Shown one piece after another: positions 58,140 through 64,000 of a DNA stretch of 64,000 nt. Origin of the DNA: RPQJ01 sp963762315 (GTDB lineage Bacteria > Pseudomonadota > Gammaproteobacteria > Steroidobacterales > Steroidobacteraceae); contig CAVXKO010000004.1 of the NCBI GenBank assembly GCA_963762315.1, positions 930,001 through 994,000 on the forward strand, given 5' to 3'. Positions within the stretch are counted from its first letter, which is position 1; each line of letters opens with the position of its first letter. The position numbers were made by a program, and so were the translations under genes. The notes beneath the pieces were generated by a model. The model was not told the DNA's origin. It did no database searches and saw nothing but the letters and a program-made list of their open reading frames with translations.

Positions 58140-59135
58140 ATGGCCGCTTTCCTGAAACGCTGTCTCCCGATCGTCGTCGCGATTGTCCTGCTGTTCCCGC
58201 CGCCGGCGTCTTCGCAGGATCCGCCGCTGGAGGAGGTGCTGGTCACGGGTCAGCAGCCCGGTCCGGGTTTGTGGAAAGTCACCCGGCCCGACGACGGGGG
58301 CGGGCACGTGCTCTGGATCCTGGGCAATTACAGCCCGCTACCGAAGAAGATGCGGTGGCGCTCGCACGAACTCGAATCCGTGCTGGCGGCGTCCGAGGAA
58401 CTGATTGCACCCGTGACCGTGGATGCCTCGGTCGGTCCGCTGGGCGGCATCACGCTGCTGCCGTCGTTGATCGGCGCGCGCAACAACCCGAACCGTGCGC
58501 GCCTGCAGGATGTCGTGCCGCCCGACCTGTATTTGCGCTGGGTGCCGCTCAAGGCGCGCTATCTCGGCAACGACGACGACCCCGAGGAATGGCGTCCCAT
58601 TTTCGCGGCGCAGGCCTTGTACCTCGCTGCGCTGAAGAAGAAAGGCCTCGTGCCCTACGAAGGTATCTGGCCGGACGTCGAGAAGCTGGCGCGCAAGGCG
58701 CGGGTGAAAGTCACGACTCCGACGGTGGCGGTGAAAGTCGAGAAGGCTCGCGCCGCCATCAAGGAATTCAAGACGACCCCGCTGTCCGACGTCGAGTGTT
58801 TCTCGCGCACCATCCAGCGGCTCGAATCGGACCTCGACCTCATGCGCGAGAGGGCCAACGCGTGGTCGGTCGGGGACGTGCCGCGATTGAAAGCACTTGC
58901 GCCGGTCGAAAGGGCGAGTGCCTGCATCGGCGCCGTTCTCGAGTCATCGTTCATGCGGGAGCGCGGCTACAGCGACATGCCGGAGCGATTGAAAACGGCC
59001 TGGGTCTCCGCTGCCGACCGTGCGCTCGCGCGCAACGCGTCGACGGTGGCCGTGCTGCCCGTCGAGGAAATCCTGAAACCGAACGGTTACGTCGCGCGGC
59101 TGAAGGCGATGGGTTACGTCGTCGCGGACCCTTGA
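58140..59135 (+). CDS. TraB/GumN-family protein, secreted
   Basis: ATG 58140 gives 331 residues with a signal peptide (MAAFLKRCLPIVVAIVLLFP...). VLWILGNYSPLPKKMRWRS corresponds to the TraB/GumN N-terminal motif, in a variant where the usual GTxH region is GNYSPLP. NRARLQDVVPPDLYLRWVPL and the C-terminal TVAVLPVEEILKPNGYVARL complete the fold. GumN/TraB proteins resemble EreA/ChaN-like enzymes but lack an assigned reaction here. It is 68 bases after the Ig-repeat gene and might share its transcript. Confidence 0.75.
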   Translation: MAAFLKRCLPIVVAIVLLFPPPASSQDPPLEEVLVTGQQPGPGLWKVTRPDDGGGHVLWILGNYSPLPKKMRWRSHELESVLAASEELIAPVTVDASVGPLGGITLLPSLIGARNNPNRARLQDVVPPDLYLRWVPLKARYLGNDDDPEEWRPIFAAQALYLAALKKKGLVPYEGIWPDVEKLARKARVKVTTPTVAVKVEKARAAIKEFKTTPLSDVECFSRTIQRLESDLDLMRERANAWSVGDVPRLKALAPVERASACIGAVLESSFMRERGYSDMPERLKTAWVSAADRALARNASTVAVLPVEEILKPNGYVARLKAMGYVVADP

Positions 59136-59149
59136 GCAAGGCCGCGATC

Positions 59150-60577
59150 TCAGGCCGGCGGATTCGACTCGAGCCCTTCGTCCGCTTTCCTGGCCGCAGC
59201 CCATTCGGCCTCGGCATCGAAATTGCGGTACGCCCACAAGTACACGAGCGTCGAAACCGGCAGCCCGACGAGCATGGAGATATCGGCCCCGCCAAGCGCT
59301 TCGGCCACGGGTCCCGTGTACAGGCCTGTGCTGAAGCACGGAATCATCGACACGAAACCGACGCCGTAGGCGAGCAGTCCGCGCCAGTTCCACCGCCCGT
59401 AGATGCCATCGGAATTGAAGATTTCCCGCACCGAGTAGTGGCCCTTGCGCACCCAGAAGAAGTCGACGAGGTTGATCGCGGTCCACGGGGTGAACAGGTA
59501 CAGGAGGACCGCCAGCAGGTCCTCGAAGCGGTGGATGAAGTCCGCCGACGATGCAAGCGCGATGCATGTCGCGAGCGTGACGGCGACCGCGAGCGCCACC
59601 ACCCGATCCACGGCACCCGGCCGCTTCTTCCGGAAGCAGTCCGCGATGCTGAGAAACGTCAGCGACGCACCGTAGAAGTTGAGCCCCGTCATCGTCAGCA
59701 GGCCGAGCACGGCGACCGTGAGCAGCGCCGCGCCGAATCCCGGGGCGACCGTGTCGCCCGCGGCCTGCAATGCCGCGGCAATCTCGGCCGTCGGGCTGAG
59801 CGCCGCGGCGATCGTGCCTACCAGCATCATCCACACACCGCCGACGAACGCGCCGAAGCTCGTCCAGAAGAACGACGAGCGCACGCCCACGTCCGGCGGC
59901 AGGTAGCGCGAATAGTCCGACACGTAGATCGACCAGCTGAGCTGGTAGGCCGCGGCTGCGAAGAACTGGACGAGGAAGGGAATCGTCGGGAACTCGCCGG
60001 CGGCCCACGCGCCCTGCGGCAGGTGCAGCCTCGCCCCCGCGCCGAGCGTGAACACCAGCAGCATGGCGATGGTCAGGTAGGCGACCCACCGCTGCACGCG
60101 GTGGATCCAGTGGTAACCGATCGCCGGCAGCACGGCCGTCAGCAGCCCGAACCCGATGATGATGGTCTTGTGACTTGCGACTTCCCGGCCCGCCAGTTGG
60201 TGCACGGCATCGGTCACCAGCACGGCGTTGAAGGCGTTGTAGCCGATGTAAGCCACCAGCGCCACGACCCAGACGAGGAGGGCGCCCATGTAGCCGAATT
60301 GCGGCCGTGACTGGATCAGCTGGGGCAGGCCAAGCTGGGGCCCTTGCGTCGAATGAAGGGCCATGAACAGGGTGCCCAGGGCGCAGCCACCAATCACGGC
60401 GAGGGTGGTCCAGAGCAGGTTGGCCCCCATCGCGAGGCCGATCACGCCGACGGCCAGCGTCGCGAGGTGCGCGTCCCCGGAGAACCAGACGGGCCACAGG
60501 TGCCACACCTTGCCGCGCCGGTCGGCCAGCGGGACGTAATCGATGGTGTGTCGTTCGAGCAGTCGGCCCTGTTCCAT
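59150..60577 (-). CDS. NCS1-family nucleobase/cation symporter-like permease
   Basis: ATG 60577 gives 475 residues with about 12 membrane helices. The N-terminal LWPVWFSGDAHLATLAVGVI, GALLVWVVALVAYIGYNAF, and SYLV-like YQLSWSIYVSDYSRYLP segments match the NCS1 (purine, cytosine, hydantoin, thiamine) family. LYLFTPWTAINLVDFFWVRK is a further hallmark. The substrate cannot be read from sequence. It is divergent from the keto-acid cleavage gene (158-base gap) and could supply that cluster's substrate. Confidence 0.88.
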   Translation of the reverse strand: MEQGRLLERHTIDYVPLADRRGKVWHLWPVWFSGDAHLATLAVGVIGLAMGANLLWTTLAVIGGCALGTLFMALHSTQGPQLGLPQLIQSRPQFGYMGALLVWVVALVAYIGYNAFNAVLVTDAVHQLAGREVASHKTIIIGFGLLTAVLPAIGYHWIHRVQRWVAYLTIAMLLVFTLGAGARLHLPQGAWAAGEFPTIPFLVQFFAAAAYQLSWSIYVSDYSRYLPPDVGVRSSFFWTSFGAFVGGVWMMLVGTIAAALSPTAEIAAALQAAGDTVAPGFGAALLTVAVLGLLTMTGLNFYGASLTFLSIADCFRKKRPGAVDRVVALAVAVTLATCIALASSADFIHRFEDLLAVLLYLFTPWTAINLVDFFWVRKGHYSVREIFNSDGIYGRWNWRGLLAYGVGFVSMIPCFSTGLYTGPVAEALGGADISMLVGLPVSTLVYLWAYRNFDAEAEWAAARKADEGLESNPPA

Positions 60578-60735
60578 CCGGCACCGCTTTTCGTGGTTTT
60601 CGATCCGGGCGGAGTCTAGCGCAGGTCGCGAGCTGCACTGGCGGAAACATCCCGGGCCATATCTAATTCGCCGGTCGGTTGCGCCGGCCGGTTGCTGGCG
60701 GCACCGCTCGCTCCATCGCCGCACCCGGGGTCACG

Positions 60736-61635
60736 ATGAACCAAGACGTCTTCATTACCTGCGCCATCACCGGTGACGACACCAACGTCACCAAGAGCCC
60801 CTACTGCCCGATCACGCCGCGGCAGATCGCCGATTCGGCCATCGAGGCGGCCCGGGCAGGTGCTGCGATAGTGCACATCCACGTGCGCGACCCGGAGACG
60901 GGTGCCTTCAGCATGGAGACGCGCCACTATCGCGAGGCGGTGAAGTGCATCCGTGAGTCCGGGGTCGACGTCATCGTCAACCTGACCTGCGGCATGGGCG
61001 GTTACATCGTCATCGGCAATGACGGCCTCAACGACACGCCTGCGCCCGGCAGCGACTTCGTGACGCAGGAAGAGCGCATGAAGCACGTGATCGAGCTGTG
61101 CCAGGAGGGAAAGTACCGGCCCGACATTGCGACGCTCGACTGCGGTTCGCTCAATTTCGGCGACGGCAACCGGGCCTACGTCTCGACGCCGCGTTACCTG
61201 CGCCGCGGTGCGCAGATCGCCCGCGACCTCGGGGTGAAGCCCGAGCTCGAGGTGTTCGACACCGGGAATCTCTCGTTCGTGAAGCAGCTGCTGAAGGAAG
61301 GGCTGCTCGATCCCCGGCCGCTCATCCAGCTCTGCATGGGAATTCCCTACGGGGTGCCGGCCGACACCGGTCACCTGCTCGCGATGGTCAACGCGCTGCC
61401 GCCGGACTGCACATGGAGCTCGTTCGCCATCAGCCGCATGCAGATGCCGTGGGTTGCGCAGTCGATCCTGCTCGGCGGCAACGTGCGCGTCGGGCTCGAG
61501 GACAACCTGTATCTCAAGCGAGGCGTGTACGCGAGCAACGCGCAGCTGGTCGAGCGTGCGCGGACCATCATCGAGGCAATGGGAGCTCGGGTGCTCAGTC
61601 CGGCCGAGGCCCGCGAGCGCATCGGACTGAAGTGA
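60736..61635 (+). CDS. Beta-keto acid cleavage enzyme (BKACE, DUF849)
   Basis: The 299-residue protein has ITCAITGDDTNVTKSPYCPI at the N-terminus, the zinc-site motif IVHIHVRDPETG near residue 45, NLTCGMGG, and GGNVRVGLEDNLYLKRGVYA near residue 250. BKACE enzymes condense a beta-keto acid with acetyl-CoA, giving acetoacetate and a new acyl-CoA. Known substrates include 3-keto-5-aminohexanoate and 3-dehydrocarnitine. The next gene encodes a thioesterase similar to those in carnitine catabolism, favouring a carnitine-like substrate, but this is inference. Confidence 0.9.
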   Translation: MNQDVFITCAITGDDTNVTKSPYCPITPRQIADSAIEAARAGAAIVHIHVRDPETGAFSMETRHYREAVKCIRESGVDVIVNLTCGMGGYIVIGNDGLNDTPAPGSDFVTQEERMKHVIELCQEGKYRPDIATLDCGSLNFGDGNRAYVSTPRYLRRGAQIARDLGVKPELEVFDTGNLSFVKQLLKEGLLDPRPLIQLCMGIPYGVPADTGHLLAMVNALPPDCTWSSFAISRMQMPWVAQSILLGGNVRVGLEDNLYLKRGVYASNAQLVERARTIIEAMGARVLSPAEARERIGLK

Positions 61636-61648
61636 CGCCGGCCATCGC

Positions 61649-62149
61649 ATGAGCCCCCGGCCGACCTGGTCGCCGCAACCGTGGCGCGCTTCGATCCGCG
61701 ACGAGTGGATCGACTACAACGGCCACCTGCGCGATGCTTACTACACGTTGCTCGCGAGCGAGGCGATCGACGACCTGATGGAGCAGGTCGGTCTCGATGC
61801 CGCGTATCGCGCGCGTACCGGCGGCACGCTCTATACGCTCGAGATCCACGCGCATTTCCTTCAGGAAGTGAAGCGCGACGATGCGGTGACGGTCGTCACG
61901 CGTCCGCTCGGCGCGGATGCGAAGCGACTGCACGTGCTTTGCGAGATCCGCTGTCCGCGCCTCGGGGATCCGGCTGCAGTGGTCGAAGTGCTTTTGCTGC
62001 ACGTGCAGCAGCACCCGGCGCCGAAGGCTGCGCCATTTCCCGTGGCGGTGGCCGAGCGATTGAGCGCGTGGCTCGCCGACAGCCAGCCGGTCGATGCGAA
62101 GCATCGATCGCGTGCCATGGGCCTGCAGCGGCGCGACGGTGGGCCGTGA
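61649..62149 (+). CDS. Hotdog-fold acyl-CoA thioesterase (betainyl-CoA thioesterase-like)
   Basis: The 166-residue 4HBT-type protein has DEWIDYNGHLRDAYYTLLAS, where D...GH is the active-site region, plus GLDAAYRARTGGTLYTLEI and PLGADAKRLHVLCEI. From memory, these blocks resemble the thioesterase domain fused to or adjacent to carnitine dehydrogenases. It is 13 bases after the BKACE gene, so it probably hydrolyses the acyl-CoA product of that enzyme. Start ATG 61649. Substrate unproven. Confidence 0.8.
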   Translation: MSPRPTWSPQPWRASIRDEWIDYNGHLRDAYYTLLASEAIDDLMEQVGLDAAYRARTGGTLYTLEIHAHFLQEVKRDDAVTVVTRPLGADAKRLHVLCEIRCPRLGDPAAVVEVLLLHVQQHPAPKAAPFPVAVAERLSAWLADSQPVDAKHRSRAMGLQRRDGGP

Positions 62150-62165
62150 CTTGGGCTTGGCGGCC

Positions 62166-64000
62166 GTGATCGACCCCGGAAAGCTGCGCAGTTTGCTCGC
62201 GCCGCGCAGCATTGCGCTGATCGGCGCTGGCGCCTGGACCGACGCTGTGGCGGCCGGCGCCGCTCGCCTGGGTTACGCGGGCCAGACCTGGCGCGTACAT
62301 CCGACGCGACCGGATACCGCAGCCGAGCATTACTACCGCAGCATCGACGACCTGCCGGGCGCGCCGGACTCGGCCTTCGTCGCCGTGCCCAACACTGACG
62401 TACCGGGTGTCGTAGCAGGCCTGGCGCGTCGCGGAGCGGGCGGCTTCGTCTGCTTTTCCTCCGGATTCGGCGAGACAGGGACGGCGGCAGGCGACGAACT
62501 CACGCGACGACTTTGCTCCGCCGCCGGAGACATGCCGTTCCTCGGCCCGAATTGCTATGGCATGGTCAACTACTTCGATCGCGTGGCGCTGTGGCCCGAC
62601 CAGGTGGTCGGGGGCTCGCCGCAGCGGGGTGTCGCGATCATCTGCCAGAGCGGGACGATTGCGCTGACGCTGATGTTCAATCGGCGGTCGCTGCCGATCG
62701 GCTACCTGGTCACGATCGGGAACCAGACGCGGCTCGCAGCCGAGGACCTGGTCGAGGCGCTCTGCGCGGACGAGCGTGTCACGGCGTTCGGCCTGTACCT
62801 CGAAGGCATCCAGGACGCCGGGCGATTCGCGCGGGCCGTGGAACGGGCCCGTGCTGCAGGCAAGCCGATCGCGCTCGTCAAGACCGGCCGGACCGAGTCG
62901 GCCGCGGCCACGGCACGCAGCCACACGGGCGCGCTGACCGGGCAGGATGCGGTCTTTGACACCTTCTGCCGCGAAGCCGGCATTGCGCGTTGCGACACGC
63001 TCGCCACCTTGTGCGAAACACTCAAGCTGCTGCATGCCGGTGGCCCGTTGCGCGGGCGCAGGATCTGTGTGATGGGCGCCTCGGGCGGCGACATGGCGAT
63101 GACCGCGGACGTCGCGCGTCACCTCTCGCTGGAGTTCCCCGCGTTCACCGAGGACGCCGCCGTGCGATTGCGCGCCGTGCTTTCCGACCGGGTCGCGGTC
63201 TCCAATCCGTTCGACGTGCACACCTACCTCTGGTACGACCACGACGGCATGCAGCGACTGTTCACGGACGTAATGAGCGAAGACTTCGACGCCGTGGCCT
63301 TTATGCTGGATTGTCCTCCGGTCCCGGAATCCGATGACTCGGCCTATACGCCAGTCATCGAGCGCTTTGCGGAGGCGGCGCAGGGGCAGCGTCCGCGCGC
63401 GGTGCTGCTGTCATCGCTGCCGGAGACACCGAGCCTGCAGACGCGCGAACGATGCCTCGCATCGGGAGTCGTGCCCCTGCAGGGCCAGCGCGAGGGACTC
63501 GAGGCCCTGGCGCTCGCGGCGGAGGTCGGCATGGCGCAGGCCTCCGGAGTGTTCCCGGCGCTGCGCAGGCCGCGGCCGAGTCCGGGTGCCGTCCATTCAC
63601 TCGACGAGCATGCGGGAAAGCAGGCTCTGGCGGCTGCGGGCGTCACGGTGCCGCGCGGCGTCGTGGTTCCCGCGACGGAAGCCGCGCGGGCCGCGACCCG
63701 CATCGGCTTTCCCGTGGCGATCAAGGTGTCGAGCCCGGCGCTGGAGCACAAGACGGAGCGCGGCGGAGTCGTGCTCGGCGTCACGTCAGCGGAACAGGCC
63801 GAGGCCGCGGGCAGGCAACTGGCCCCACTGTCGGACGACGTGCTCGTCGAATCCATGGTCACCGACGCGGTGGCCGAAGTTCTCGTCGGTGTGTCGGTCG
63901 ACGCGCAGTTCGGGCAGGTCCTGATGGTCGGCGGCGGCGGCATCTGGGCGGAGGCGTTCGCCGACACGCAGCTTCTCCTGCCACCATGGACGGAGGACAA
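62166..64000 (+). CDS. Acyl-CoA synthetase (ADP/NDP-forming), partial at the window edge
   Basis: From GTG 62166 (TTG 62151 possible) the frame is open to the end of the window, about 611 codons. The CoA-binding domain begins LLAPRSIALIGAGAWTDAVA. FLGPNCYGMVNYFDR, ICQSGTIALTLMF and the phosphohistidine loop ARSHTGALTGQDAVF follow. VMGASGGDMAMTADVARHLS begins the next domain, and the ATP-grasp part has PVAIKVSSPALEHKTERGGV. This is the fused alpha-beta ADP-forming acetate-CoA ligase family, which interconverts acyl-CoA and acid with ATP synthesis. It is the third gene of the BKACE cluster. The end lies outside the window. Confidence 0.92.
   Translation, partial: MIDPGKLRSLLAPRSIALIGAGAWTDAVAAGAARLGYAGQTWRVHPTRPDTAAEHYYRSIDDLPGAPDSAFVAVPNTDVPGVVAGLARRGAGGFVCFSSGFGETGTAAGDELTRRLCSAAGDMPFLGPNCYGMVNYFDRVALWPDQVVGGSPQRGVAIICQSGTIALTLMFNRRSLPIGYLVTIGNQTRLAAEDLVEALCADERVTAFGLYLEGIQDAGRFARAVERARAAGKPIALVKTGRTESAAATARSHTGALTGQDAVFDTFCREAGIARCDTLATLCETLKLLHAGGPLRGRRICVMGASGGDMAMTADVARHLSLEFPAFTEDAAVRLRAVLSDRVAVSNPFDVHTYLWYDHDGMQRLFTDVMSEDFDAVAFMLDCPPVPESDDSAYTPVIERFAEAAQGQRPRAVLLSSLPETPSLQTRERCLASGVVPLQGQREGLEALALAAEVGMAQASGVFPALRRPRPSPGAVHSLDEHAGKQALAAAGVTVPRGVVVPATEAARAATRIGFPVAIKVSSPALEHKTERGGVVLGVTSAEQAEAAGRQLAPLSDDVLVESMVTDAVAEVLVGVSVDAQFGQVLMVGGGGIWAEAFADTQLLLPPWTED

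Overview
The window looks like chromosome of a GC-rich Gram-negative bacterium, most likely a gammaproteobacterium. The gene orders rne | rluC-yceF-yceD-rpmF-plsX, msbA-lpxK-ycaR-kdsB and mlaFEDCB are those of Escherichia coli and its relatives. Complete Mla and lipid A/Kdo genes imply an LPS-bearing outer membrane. There is no prophage, plasmid, integrase or CRISPR signature. The precise taxon cannot be read from the sequence.

Layout. 0-4.7 kb: an envelope operon (ExbB end, ExbD, MsbA, LpxK, YcaR, KdsB, a LAB-N membrane protein), convergent with yciH-rluF. 5.9-12.7 kb: small accessory and detoxification genes (methyltransferase, GFA protein, acetyltransferases, MOSC, GST, DNA glycosylase, sorbosone-type dehydrogenase, a truncated glutathione peroxidase, LMW phosphatase). 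12.8-19.4 kb: the rne-to-plsX core block. 19.5-22 kb: DUF1232 protein, L,D-transpeptidase and an Lpp-like lipoprotein. 21.8-28 kb: the SOS mutagenesis cassette lexA-imuA-imuB-dnaE2 behind two perfect LexA boxes. 28-34.8 kb: YbbN, then putA, sdaA and an SDR. 34.8-42.2 kb (minus strand): a SUF Fe-S operon iscR-sufB-sufC-sufD-sufS-sufU-sufT, ending in a Rieske ferredoxin and a SixA phosphatase. 42.2-50.4 kb: mlaFEDCB, mlaA, bepA, a PIN-PhoH ATPase, a Bcp peroxiredoxin and gcvR. 50.5-54.8 kb: dapA, tRNA-Ser, a palindromic repeat array, apbE, a phosphatase-like protein, a second Bcp, an acetyltransferase, tRNA-Ala and tRNA-Arg. 55-59 kb: a PEP-CTERM protein, a c-di-GMP riboswitch ahead of a secreted Ig-repeat protein, and a GumN-family protein. 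59-64 kb: an NCS1 transporter divergent from a beta-keto-acid cleavage enzyme, a hotdog thioesterase and an ADP-forming acyl-CoA synthetase that runs off the end.

The main caveat is sequence quality. At least fourteen genes, including essential ones (rpmF, plsX, yceD, dapA, sufS, sufD, rne), are broken by single-base frameshifts. These cluster at 16.8-23 kb, 30.2-34 kb and 37-39.4 kb. Their homology continues cleanly across the breaks, so I read them as assembly errors and give whole-gene spans.

The most distinctive signals are the riboswitch-adhesin unit at 56.6-58.1 kb, the roughly 51-bp palindromic repeat array whose last copy supplies the apbE start codon, the structured leader before mlaF, and the unassigned catabolic cluster at the right end.
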